Under the pieces are notes generated by a model. It made no database searches. It was not told where the DNA came from and saw nothing but the letters and a program-made list of their open reading frames with translations. From positions 18,475-82,474 of the forward strand of contig JBIOUX010000035.1 of assembly GCA_044867425.1 (NCBI GenBank): 64,000 nt of DNA, given 5' to 3'. How positions within the stretch are numbered: the first letter of the stretch is position 1; each line of letters starts with the position of its first letter. This DNA is from CAWBJP01 sp044867425 (GTDB lineage Bacteria; Actinomycetota; Acidimicrobiia; IMCC26256; BP-133). The translations under genes were made by a program, and so were the position numbers. Shown piece by piece: positions 17,035-25,228 of this stretch.

Positions 17035-18096
17035 TCATCCGCCCTTGGCCGCCAAACCCATCACGTGGACCTTGCGCGGTCCCCACAGGTACAGGTTGCC
17101 GTCGGCGCCCATCGTCATCCGGGCCACCGTCTCGAGCATCCGCTTGGGGGCCTTGATGTCGGAATCCCCCCTCTCGGCGAGGACGACAACCCGTTCGTCG
17201 TCCTGCGAGATGCCATACACCACGCCGGTCTTCGGGTCGACGGCGATCCCCCGCCGTCCGAAACCGCCTTCCACGTCCTCGGGCGTCTCGCCGAGGCGAG
17301 CGGACATCATGCGACCGCTTCCGGCCTCGAGGGGTCGCCCCGAGTAGAGCTGGCCGTCGGCGATCCACAGCTGACCGTCTGAAGAGTCGAAGGCGATCCC
17401 GCCGATCGAGTTGTAGTGGTAGCCAGCCAGTCCGGCGTCCGGATTGTTGGGGGGCTTGGGGTCGCCCTCCTTCCGGGGCCCGCCGGTCACGGTCGTGGCC
17501 CGTCCGAAGCGGTCGATGCGGTCGACCTTGTGGGTGTCGGCCAGGTAGATGTCGTCGGAGCGCTCGTCGATGGCGATGCCGACAAGGACGCGGCTCAATC
17601 CCGGAGGGTTGGAGGAGGCCACGGCAAAGGGGCCGGTGTAGTTGAGGATGAGTCCGCTGGTGTCTTCCCGTATGAATCTGAGGCTCTCCCGGCGGGAGCC
17701 AGTGACGGCCTGGTAGAGCGTCCCGCCGCCGCTCACGGCGAGCGCTGTGGTCGTCCCGCCCTTGTCGACGGTCGGCTTCCCCGACCGGGGCAACGTCACG
17801 AGGCGGCCCTTGTCGAAGTCCTGGAAGAGCTTGCCCCCCTCCAGTTGCTCCTTCTTCGGCGCGATGCCGAGATGGACGGTCCCGTCGGCGGCGACGGCCA
17901 AGGCGCTGACATACTCCCGATCAGGGTCGAAGTCGATCCCGACCTCAGCGGCGTCGAAGAGCTCGATCACCTTCCCGTGCTTGGCCTGCGGGAACCGTTC
18001 CGCCCCAGAGCAGGACGGCACCGCGCCCACCAGGACGGCCAGGATCATCGCCCAGCCTCGGCCGCCCCGCCACGAGGCGCACCCGGAGCGCCTCAC
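17035..18096 (-). CDS. exported NHL/SMP-30-like beta-propeller lipoprotein
   Basis: A 353-residue protein with a short signal peptide ending near VPSCSG, a plausible lipobox. The rest is a series of propeller-like blades: VSALAVAADGTVHLG, VGIAIDERSDDIYLADTHKV, GGIAFDSSDGQLWIADGQ, RGIAVDPKTGVVYGIS and TMGADGNLYLWG. No catalytic residues stand out. The GTG start overlaps the stop of the upstream gene (GTGA), so the pair is co-translated. Both proteins share blade text such as DTHKVDR/DGHKVDR and are paralogues. They probably bind a partner or ligand at the cell surface. Base composition is back to the high-GC norm here, which marks the right border of the lipoprotein array. Confidence 0.75.
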   Translation of the reverse strand: MRRSGCASWRGGRGWAMILAVLVGAVPSCSGAERFPQAKHGKVIELFDAAEVGIDFDPDREYVSALAVAADGTVHLGIAPKKEQLEGGKLFQDFDKGRLVTLPRSGKPTVDKGGTTTALAVSGGGTLYQAVTGSRRESLRFIREDTSGLILNYTGPFAVASSNPPGLSRVLVGIAIDERSDDIYLADTHKVDRIDRFGRATTVTGGPRKEGDPKPPNNPDAGLAGYHYNSIGGIAFDSSDGQLWIADGQLYSGRPLEAGSGRMMSARLGETPEDVEGGFGRRGIAVDPKTGVVYGISQDDERVVVLAERGDSDIKAPKRMLETVARMTMGADGNLYLWGPRKVHVMGLAAKGG

Positions 18097-19196
18097 TTGC
18101 GGACCTTGCCTTTGAGGTCAGTCCGGATCTCGGAGATGACCTCGCCACCGGCCTCCATGTAGGAGCCGAACCCGAAGATGGCGTACAGGTTGCCTTTCGA
18201 GTCGAAGGTGAAGCGCTCGTCGAGGTCGTCCGAACCGGAGAGGAACAGGAGATCTCCCTTGCGGTCGAGGCGGGCGACGCCCTCGTCGGAGGCGGCGTTG
18301 ATCACCGAGAAGTACAACTTCTTCCGCTTGACATCGAACCGGACTCCCCCGGTGAAGCTGACCTCCGGGAACAACAGAAAATGGGCCATTCCGGAGCTAT
18401 CGATGCGGATGAGCTCGCTGCCGCCGCCGATGTAGAGGTCACCCATGTCCGGGTCGTAGGCGATCCCCTCCACGCCGTCGTACCCGTCGAAGCGCAAATC
18501 CTTGGCCGGCACCGGCTGCGCGGCGGCGACCGCGTCTTTGGGGCTGACACCGGGCGAGGTGCGCTCCTCCCCGCGGGCGCCGCTGATCGTCGACATCCGG
18601 CCGTCCGTTTCGAAACGGTCCACCTTGTGTCCGTCGCTCAGAAAGAGCGCTCCAGTCCCCGGATCGACCGCCATCCGAACGACCTCGTCGAGGCCGGGGT
18701 CGGTCACGGCGGTTCCGGGGATGGGCGCGTAGGACCCCAGCCGCCGGACGCGCCCGTCGGATGACCGAAGCGAGACAGTGGAGTTCCGGTCGGCGAGATA
18801 GATCTCTCCTTCGGGCCCCAGGGCGATCGCCGTGAGTCCGGCGTCCGCATCCGAATTTGAAGGCAGGAGCTTCTGGACCTGGCCGGCGGTGGACACTGAC
18901 ACGAGCGCTCCGCTCTTGAGGACTGCGTAGATGGTCTCCCCCGGCCCGACGGCGAAATCCTCGATGCTGGCGCCGAGCTCGTACCGATCCGTCACCTGAA
19001 CGGTCTCCCCGGGGACGGGCGACGGACGGGAGGAGGAGGAGGAGTCGCCGCCGCGCACCATGATCAGCACCCCGGCGGCGAGCATGACGGCCACGACGGC
19101 GGCTGCGGTGCCGATCACGAGCCGGGAGCGACGGAACCTGCCCTGCCGCCCTGCCGGCGCCGTCTCAAGGGGAGCCTGCGGTTCCTCGACATTCAT
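18093..19196 (-). CDS. membrane-anchored beta-propeller protein
   Basis: A 367-residue protein from the ATG at 19196, chosen because GAGGG lies upstream; the longer frame from 19355 has no support. Residues about 25-47 form a single transmembrane helix after a basic stretch (RRSRLVIG), giving an outward-facing domain. That domain has NHL-type blades: LTAIALGPEGEIYLADRNST, VRMAVDPGTGALFLSDGHKV, VEGIAYDPDMGDLYIGGGSE and FTFDSKGNLYAIFG. It is paralogous to the lipoprotein encoded directly downstream, with which it overlaps by four bases. The 347 bases upstream form a divergent control region with a long stem-loop. Function is unknown. Confidence 0.75.
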   Translation of the reverse strand: MNVEEPQAPLETAPAGRQGRFRRSRLVIGTAAAVVAVMLAAGVLIMVRGGDSSSSSRPSPVPGETVQVTDRYELGASIEDFAVGPGETIYAVLKSGALVSVSTAGQVQKLLPSNSDADAGLTAIALGPEGEIYLADRNSTVSLRSSDGRVRRLGSYAPIPGTAVTDPGLDEVVRMAVDPGTGALFLSDGHKVDRFETDGRMSTISGARGEERTSPGVSPKDAVAAAQPVPAKDLRFDGYDGVEGIAYDPDMGDLYIGGGSELIRIDSSGMAHFLLFPEVSFTGGVRFDVKRKKLYFSVINAASDEGVARLDRKGDLLFLSGSDDLDERFTFDSKGNLYAIFGFGSYMEAGGEVISEIRTDLKGKVRK

Positions 19197-19368
19197 GGCG
19201 ACCCTCGTGGTCCTCCGGTGTGGCGCGCGAAATCGTGCCATCAATCCCCCGAACGCGCTCACGAATTTCAACTCCAGAGCCTGCGTCGACGCCGGCTGAC
19301 GGATACAGGCAACCGCCCTATCGAAGAGTGTGCATTCACCCAGTGAAGCCACCAATGAAACCCCATCC

Positions 19369-19411
19369 CGCGTTAACGAAACCCGGCTCCCACCCGGGTT
19401 CGGCTAACGCG
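19369..19411. promoter_or_regulatory. long stem-loop in a divergent intergenic region
   Basis: Arms at 19369-19386 and 19394-19411 are reverse complements at 15 of 18 positions around a 7-base centre. It lies in the 347-base gap between divergent genes starting at 19196 and 19544. No U-run follows, so an intrinsic terminator is less likely than a regulator site or RNA structure. The rest of this gap shows nothing else that I recognise. Confidence 0.4.
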
Positions 19412-19543
19412 CAACGGGGTCCATTGAAGCGTCGGCGAACGTCGGCGACGCCTGACAGATTCGGTCACAGGCTGCGGGTCAGAAAATAGGAATCCAACGC
19501 TTGGGATCGTCTGTAACCTGGCCCGCCGGCGAGGGAGGCGGAC

Positions 19544-21022
19544 ATGAATCGTCGAGTGGCGTGGGCATTGGCCGTGGTGCTGGTGGCGGCGGGGTGTGGT
19601 GGGTCGGAGAGCTCTGATTCCAGCTCGCCGGATCCGGAGCCGAAGTCGACCTCGACGTCGAAACGCGCCGCCGGGGCCAACGGGCCGATCGTGCTCGTCG
19701 ACTCTGAAGGCGCCCTCAGCGTGGTCGATCCCGCGGGAGAGGGCGCCCGACCGATCCAGGCCCCGGGAATCGACACCGGTGCCTGGTCGTCCGCCCTCCT
19801 GGCTCCCGGACTCGCCTTCTTCGAGACGGACGACGGGGGCCTGCTCCTGGTGGACGCGATCGCCGGAACGGCCGAGGTCATCTGGGAGGAGGTCGGCAGC
19901 TTCGACGACCCCCTCCAACTCGGGGGCGGGAAACGCTTCGCGCTCTTCACCGGGGAGGTCGACACGGAAGGGATCATCGTCGACCTGACCACCCACCGGA
20001 GCCGGCCGCTCCGTGACCTGATCACGGCCGACGACGCCGACCCGGAGAACTACAGCGCAGCCGGCTTCGCCCGGATCTCGCCCGATGAGCGCTTCCTCGC
20101 CATCGAGGACGGCAACGACGTGCGGTTCTATACCCTCGAAGGCGGCACCGAGCTGACCCAGATCGGCGCCAGGACACCTGGCCGTTTCAACGGTTTCACG
20201 GCCGACGGGAAGTCGGCCTACGTGAGCGAGGGCCTGGCCGGCCCTGACGAGCCGCCCCGGTCCCGGCTCCGGCGACTGATGTTCGACGAAGGCGGCATGG
20301 AGGCGGCGCCGGTCGAAGTGGACGGGGGTGTGGTCGGAGTGGTGGGCGGATCGGCGCTCCTCCTCCAGGGGGCCGAGGAATCACCCCACTACTCACTCGT
20401 GGGTGACGACGGCCAACTCCGTCCGCTCGATCTCAGCCTCTCCGCCGGCGACAAAGGTATCGGCGTCGTCCCCACCGCCACCGCCGGCCATGCGGTGTTC
20501 GGCGTGAGTTCCTCCGAAGATGGCGCCTCGGCTCGATGGGGAGTGGTGGAGGAAGGCGGCCAGGTCCGGAGCTTCGACGACCTGAACGGCTTCCAGAGAC
20601 TGCGCTCCGGGCGCGACTTCGTCTTCCTCACCGACATCGGCGCACTCCTTACCGGGGAAGGAGAGCGCAAGGGCTCCCTGGCGGTCATCGACGTCGAGGC
20701 GGGAAGCCGGCAGAAGACCAAGTTCGATTCGGAAGGGCACGAGCTCATCTCCCAGGGCGCGTCCCTCTCGCCCGACGGGTCCCGGGCGGCGGTGACCTCG
20801 AGGGACGACCCCCCGCTCACCTGGTTGGTCCCCCTCGACGGCGCCAAGGTGACCGAGATCAAAGGCAGCTTTGGGAAATGGTCACCCGACGGCACTCAAC
20901 TCATTGGTTTCCGGCTCGAGGGCGACACCGCCCACATCGTCATCCGTGCGGTGGGAGACGGCAAAGAACGCGACCTCGGCCCAGCGAGCGATGCCATCTG
21001 GACACCGGCCGCTGCCGGCTGA
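19544..21022 (+). CDS. lipoprotein with WD40/TolB-like propeller
   Basis: A 492-residue lipoprotein with GAGGGAGG upstream of the ATG. The signal peptide ends in the lipobox VAAGC, followed by a Ser/Pro/Thr linker (about 22-45). The remainder reads as beta-propeller blades in the style of TolB/PD40 domains: ISPDERFLAIEDGNDVRFYT, FTADGKSAYVSEG, LSPDGSRAAVTSRDD and WSPDGTQLIGFRL. It should sit on the outer face of the cytoplasmic membrane. A 39-base piece of this gene (19676-19714) has a synonymous-site-diverged relative on the opposite strand at 15611-15649, linking it to the rearranged lipoprotein array. No enzymatic function is visible. Confidence 0.8.
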   Translation: MNRRVAWALAVVLVAAGCGGSESSDSSSPDPEPKSTSTSKRAAGANGPIVLVDSEGALSVVDPAGEGARPIQAPGIDTGAWSSALLAPGLAFFETDDGGLLLVDAIAGTAEVIWEEVGSFDDPLQLGGGKRFALFTGEVDTEGIIVDLTTHRSRPLRDLITADDADPENYSAAGFARISPDERFLAIEDGNDVRFYTLEGGTELTQIGARTPGRFNGFTADGKSAYVSEGLAGPDEPPRSRLRRLMFDEGGMEAAPVEVDGGVVGVVGGSALLLQGAEESPHYSLVGDDGQLRPLDLSLSAGDKGIGVVPTATAGHAVFGVSSSEDGASARWGVVEEGGQVRSFDDLNGFQRLRSGRDFVFLTDIGALLTGEGERKGSLAVIDVEAGSRQKTKFDSEGHELISQGASLSPDGSRAAVTSRDDPPLTWLVPLDGAKVTEIKGSFGKWSPDGTQLIGFRLEGDTAHIVIRAVGDGKERDLGPASDAIWTPAAAG

Positions 21023-21149
21023 CTCATCGAGAGCAGGCGCTGACTCCACACCCTCGCTCGCGACCGATCCTGGCGGCGTGACCCCGGGCCCAGGCCTCCA
21101 TCCGTCCTCGATCGCTCGGGTGCGACGGTGTTGGGCGGCGCGGGTCGGA

Positions 21150-21773
21150 GTGCCTGACACAACGGACGGGACCTCAATCCGCCGCGATCGAGGCGACGTC
21201 TTCGTCGCCGTGCGGATCGCCGGTGCGGTTCTCGTGCGCGCTCCAGCGGCCCTGGCTGACGCCGTCATGGACTGGCCCGGCGAGCGCCTGCTCGATCCGG
21301 CCGCGTTGACGGCCGCGTTTGGCCGGGACGGCCGGGTGCTGGGGCCGGCGTCGCTCGCGTACGCCGACGCCGGATCGGTCGTCGCTCACCACACCGCCGC
21401 TGTCCCAATCGACCCAGGCGACAAGCGTCTCGCGCCCTTCGCCGCGACGATGAGCGCGGAGGAGTGGTACGAGTGCGGCCTTGGAGGCAACCTGGCGGGG
21501 TGCTTCGCAGTGACGATCAGCGACGCGCTCGTGGCGGTCGCCGGGTACGAGATGTGGGACGAGGCGCTAGCTCAGATCTGCGTCGCCTCTTCGGTTTCGG
21601 CGCGTCGGCAAGGGCATGCGAAGGCCGCCGCTTACGCCGCTGCCAACGACGCCATCAGTGCCGGTCTTGTTGGTCAGTGGCGCTCGGCCGCCGCGAACCC
21701 TGCGTCGGCCGCCCTCGGCCAGGCGCTCGGATTCGTCCGACTCGGTGAGCAGCTCACGATCGTTTTCGAGTAG
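21150..21773 (+). CDS. GNAT family N-acetyltransferase
   Basis: About 207 residues from the GTG at 21150, though the frame is open from further upstream and the start is uncertain. The second half has the GNAT pattern: a beta strand ALVAVAGYEMWDEALAQICV, then VSARRQGHAKAAAYAAAN, the acetyl-CoA pyrophosphate loop (usually Q/RxxGxG/A; here RRQGHA), and a closing SAALGQALGFVRLGEQLTI. It belongs to the group with an N-terminal extension containing SAEEWYECGL. The acceptor is unknown. The gene stands alone between unrelated neighbours. Confidence 0.7.
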   Translation: MPDTTDGTSIRRDRGDVFVAVRIAGAVLVRAPAALADAVMDWPGERLLDPAALTAAFGRDGRVLGPASLAYADAGSVVAHHTAAVPIDPGDKRLAPFAATMSAEEWYECGLGGNLAGCFAVTISDALVAVAGYEMWDEALAQICVASSVSARRQGHAKAAAYAAANDAISAGLVGQWRSAAANPASAALGQALGFVRLGEQLTIVFE

Positions 21774-21900
21774 TCCCTGCGCAGCTGACAAGGGGATTTC
21801 ATACACAGGCCCGGGACGGGCCTTCCTGCCAAAGATTTCCAGCTGACGGGCGCGGCGGCGGCATGCCAGAATCCCGCCTCGAGAGAGGGGTCGGACAGGC

Positions 21901-22959
21901 ATGCGGGAACGGACGGGCGAACGCGCAATCCGGGTGCTCGTCGGCGCGCTGTGCCTCCTGGCGGCCACGCTGGTGCCGCCGGCGGTGGGAGCGTCCACTG
22001 AGGCGAGGTCTGAGACCTGTCCGGGGCTGGAGGCCATCGTCCTGCCGTCCGGTGCGGTCACCTGCACCCATGGTCCGGACCCTCTGGATGGGCTGGTCGG
22101 GCACCAACCCCACGGGGCCGGCGACGCCGAGCACTCCGACGGCGACCTCCTCCCGACCGACCCCGACGGGAACGGGGCCCATGCGGCGGTCCCGGAAGGC
22201 ATCCGCTGCTTCGGCGACGGCCGGGACGGCAACCGGGTGCAGGCCCTCTACGCCGTCCCCTCCGACCGTCCGGACCGGTACGAGGACGTGGCCCCCCAGA
22301 TCCGGCGCTGGGCGGCCCAGACCGATTCGGTCTTCGCCTCCTCTGCCGCCCTCTACGGCGAGACCCGTCACATCCGCTTCGTGACCGACGACCGCTGCCG
22401 GCTGGCGGTCGAGCGGGTCGTGCTCTCCCCCGCCGCCGACGACAACTTCCGGGCCACCGTGCTGGAGCTGGCCGCCCAGGGCTACCACCGCCCCGACCGC
22501 CGGTACCTGGTGTGGATGGACTCCGACGTCCTGTGCGGCATCGGCCAGCTCCACCGCGACGAGCGCAGCACCGGGAACCTCAACGACGGCACCGGCGCCG
22601 GCCTGGTGGCCCGGGTCGACACCCGCTGCTGGGGCCTCCTCGAGCTGATGGGGACCTCGGTGGAGGCCCACGAGCTGGTCCACACCCTGGGCGGTGTGAA
22701 CCTGGGCGCCCCGCATGCCACCCCCCTGGGGCACTGCACCGACGACGGCGACATCATGTGCTACCAGGACGCCCCCATCACCAAGCTGGCCGACGTGTGC
22801 CCCCCGGAAGACGACGCCCTCCTCGACTGCAACGGCGACGACTACTTCAACCCCACGCCCGTCGCCGGCAGCTACCTGGCCACCCACTGGAACGTGGCCA
22901 ACAGCTCGTTCCTCTCTTCCGCCGAGGGCAGGCCGGGGCGACCCGTCAGCGCCGGCTGA
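21901..22959 (+). CDS. secreted metzincin-like zinc metalloprotease
   Basis: A 352-residue exported protein with a signal peptide to about residue 30. The zinc motif is HELVHTLGG (His257, Glu258, His261), and a His about ten residues on (GAPH) could be the third ligand. A downstream DIMCYQD gives the Met-turn typical of metzincins, and many Cys residues suggest disulphides. The text PDRRYLVWMDSDVLCGIGQ and YFNPTPVAGSYLATHWN is shared almost line for line with the convergent gene at 22946-25096, so the two are paralogues placed tail to tail with a 14-base overlap. This copy lacks the added Calx-beta and repeat domains. The substrate is unknown. Confidence 0.75.
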   Translation: MRERTGERAIRVLVGALCLLAATLVPPAVGASTEARSETCPGLEAIVLPSGAVTCTHGPDPLDGLVGHQPHGAGDAEHSDGDLLPTDPDGNGAHAAVPEGIRCFGDGRDGNRVQALYAVPSDRPDRYEDVAPQIRRWAAQTDSVFASSAALYGETRHIRFVTDDRCRLAVERVVLSPAADDNFRATVLELAAQGYHRPDRRYLVWMDSDVLCGIGQLHRDERSTGNLNDGTGAGLVARVDTRCWGLLELMGTSVEAHELVHTLGGVNLGAPHATPLGHCTDDGDIMCYQDAPITKLADVCPPEDDALLDCNGDDYFNPTPVAGSYLATHWNVANSSFLSSAEGRPGRPVSAG

Positions 22960-25096
22960 CGATCCCGAGGATCGGCCCGCGCAGCTGCCTCGTACCGAAG
23001 ACCGAGCCGAGATCCGGAGCGTCCCCGAACGCCTGGACGTAACCGCCGGCATCGGTGGTCCAGTAGCCCCGGCCCGTCGGGCTCGAGGCGATGCCGGTGA
23101 CCGTGCCTCCCCGGGGTCTCGGTGAGCCGAGGTTGGGGGCGTCGCCGAAGGCGGTCACGTTGCCGTCCCCGTCGACGAGCCAGTAGCCCCGCCCCGTCGG
23201 TGTCGCCGCGAAGCCGTAGATGGGCGCCTGAGGTGGAGCGGGAAGCGAGCCGAGTTCGGGTGCGTCGCCGAAGCCGTAGACCCGGCCGGCCTGGTTGGCC
23301 AGCCAGTATCCCCGGTTCGTCGGGGTCACCGCTAAGCCCACGGTGGCCGACCCACCCGACCGGTTCCCAGTGGTCAACCCGATGTCGGGCGCGTCCCCGA
23401 AGGGGAACACGCGCCCGGCGAAGTGCAGGAGGGCGTAACCATTGCCGCTGGGCGTCCCTGTCATGGCCGTGATCCCGTCCCCGTTCTTGAGGTCCTCGGG
23501 AAGGTTCTCGTCGTCCTCGGGCAGCGAACCGAGGTCGGGGACACCGACGGGGAAGACCTTGCCGCTCTCCCCCGCCAGCCAGTACCCCGAGCCATCGCCG
23601 GCGGGAGCCAACCCGACGATCTGCTGGTCGATCGGCGTGTCGGCCAACGACCCCTTGAAGGGGGCGTCGCCAAAGGCGAAGACGCCGCCGTCGGCACCGT
23701 AGAGCCAGAAGCCCCGGGCCTTGGGGTCATCGTCCAGGATGGCCACCCTGGCTTCGGCGGTCCGCAACACGCCGCCCATGGGGTTGAACAGCCGAAGCAC
23801 CAGGCTCTCGTCCGGCTCGTCAGCGGCATCACCACTGATGGGGATGTCGACGGTCGCCGTCGTCTGACCCGGGGGGAAGGCGAGGATGCCCTCGGTGGCC
23901 ACGAAATCGGCGCCGTCCTGGGCCGAGTCGCTGGCCGTCGTGTACCGGACGGAGACCCCCTCGGGGGCGGCGGCGCTGAGCGAGACCACCACCCGCGCCG
24001 GGTTGGTCCCCTCGTCGCCCTCAATGAAGGCGGTCCCCACCGTGTCGATCGCGGGGATTCCGTCGTCGTGGGCCAGGAAGGAGCTGTGGGCCGTGTTCCA
24101 GTGGCTGGCCAGGTAGGTGTCCGGCTGGGGCGACGGGTTGAAGTAGTCGTCGTCTCCGCAGTCCAGCAGGGCCTCGTTGTTGATGCCGCACACCTCGCGC
24201 ATCTGCACGAGGTCGGCGTCCTTGTAGCACATGAGGTCGGCGTCATCGGTGCAGTGGCCGTTGGTGGATGCATTGGGAGCGGAGGCCTGGACCCCGCCCA
24301 GCGTGTGCACAAGCTCATGGGCTTCGGCGGAGTGGCCCGGGCGGCCCCAGCACTTGGCATCCACCCGCGCCACCTGACCGGGGACTCGGCCCCCGTTGTT
24401 GGAGTTGCCCGAGCTGGCACGGTCGTCGCCGTACTTCTCACCCAGTCCGCAGGTGATGTTCGAGTCCATCCACACGAGGTACTTCCGGTCCGGGCGCTTG
24501 AAGCCCCGGACGCCCAGCTCGGTCACCGTGTTCTGGAACGTGTCGTCGGCCACGGGCGACATCACCAGGTTGGCGACCACGAGATCGCAGACCTTGTCGG
24601 TCACATACCGCACGTGGCGGATGACGCCGAACCGGGCGGCCGATTCGCTGACGACGGTTTCCACCTCGGCGGCCCACCGGCGGATGGAGGGCAGCACCTG
24701 GGCGTAGCGGTCGGGGTGGTCCGAGGGACGGGCGTAGATCAACTCCACCCGGTTGCCGTCGGTGCCGTCCCCGAAACAGCGGACCCCGCGGGTGACCGGG
24801 GCCGGCACCTCGGTGAAAGCCTCTGGCCGCTCGGAGATGGTGTCGCCCACCGGCTGTTGCAGCCCGCGGGCCAGTGCCAGCCGAGCCGGCAGCGGCGGTT
24901 CGGGGAGCGCCGGGTCGGAGCCATGGCTACAGGACACATAGCCCCCGGGGCGAATGATCTGCTGCTCACCGGGGCACAGATCGGCGGTCTTCCGGCCGGA
25001 GCCGTCCGCCGGCACGGGCTGAGCGATCCAGGCTCCGGGAAGGACGATGACCCCCAGAAGCCACACCAGCCACGGACGCGAGACATGGAGCGACAT
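22946..25096 (-). CDS. secreted metzincin-like protease with Calx-beta and GYWL/FGDAP repeats
   Basis: A 716-residue exported protein starting at the ATG at 25096 (MSLHVSRPW); the frame extends upstream but into non-coding text. After the signal peptide comes the metalloprotease domain with HELVHTLGG (His260, Glu261, His264) and the Met-turn DLMCYKD. A Calx-beta domain follows at about 350-455 (VSVRYTTASDSAQDGADF, DEPDESLVLRLFNP). The last 250 residues hold about six imperfect repeats of the GYWL...GRVYGFGDAPELGS type, probably a propeller or solenoid that binds the cell surface or a polymer. It is a paralogue of the gene at 21901. Such repeats are familiar from acidimicrobial secreted proteins. 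Confidence 0.8.
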   Translation of the reverse strand: MSLHVSRPWLVWLLGVIVLPGAWIAQPVPADGSGRKTADLCPGEQQIIRPGGYVSCSHGSDPALPEPPLPARLALARGLQQPVGDTISERPEAFTEVPAPVTRGVRCFGDGTDGNRVELIYARPSDHPDRYAQVLPSIRRWAAEVETVVSESAARFGVIRHVRYVTDKVCDLVVANLVMSPVADDTFQNTVTELGVRGFKRPDRKYLVWMDSNITCGLGEKYGDDRASSGNSNNGGRVPGQVARVDAKCWGRPGHSAEAHELVHTLGGVQASAPNASTNGHCTDDADLMCYKDADLVQMREVCGINNEALLDCGDDDYFNPSPQPDTYLASHWNTAHSSFLAHDDGIPAIDTVGTAFIEGDEGTNPARVVVSLSAAAPEGVSVRYTTASDSAQDGADFVATEGILAFPPGQTTATVDIPISGDAADEPDESLVLRLFNPMGGVLRTAEARVAILDDDPKARGFWLYGADGGVFAFGDAPFKGSLADTPIDQQIVGLAPAGDGSGYWLAGESGKVFPVGVPDLGSLPEDDENLPEDLKNGDGITAMTGTPSGNGYALLHFAGRVFPFGDAPDIGLTTGNRSGGSATVGLAVTPTNRGYWLANQAGRVYGFGDAPELGSLPAPPQAPIYGFAATPTGRGYWLVDGDGNVTAFGDAPNLGSPRPRGGTVTGIASSPTGRGYWTTDAGGYVQAFGDAPDLGSVFGTRQLRGPILGIVSRR

Positions 25097-25228
25097 GTCC
25101 TCCCCCTCTCGCCGTCTGTGGCCCGAGTCTACGATGACGACGGTCGTCCTCGCCGGGGAATAAGCCGAACTCGACGGCACGCCGGCGGTCGCTACCCTGG
25201 AGGTGACGCCTCGGAGGAGGTTCGGAGC

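Noticed and set aside
19369..19411. Intrinsic terminator
   Set aside because: No U-run follows on either strand, and both neighbouring genes point away from it.
23423..25228. Upstream part of a 1078-codon plus-strand frame
   Set aside because: It is antisense to the repeat-bearing protease. Only the part from 25229 has a ribosome site and a real protein.
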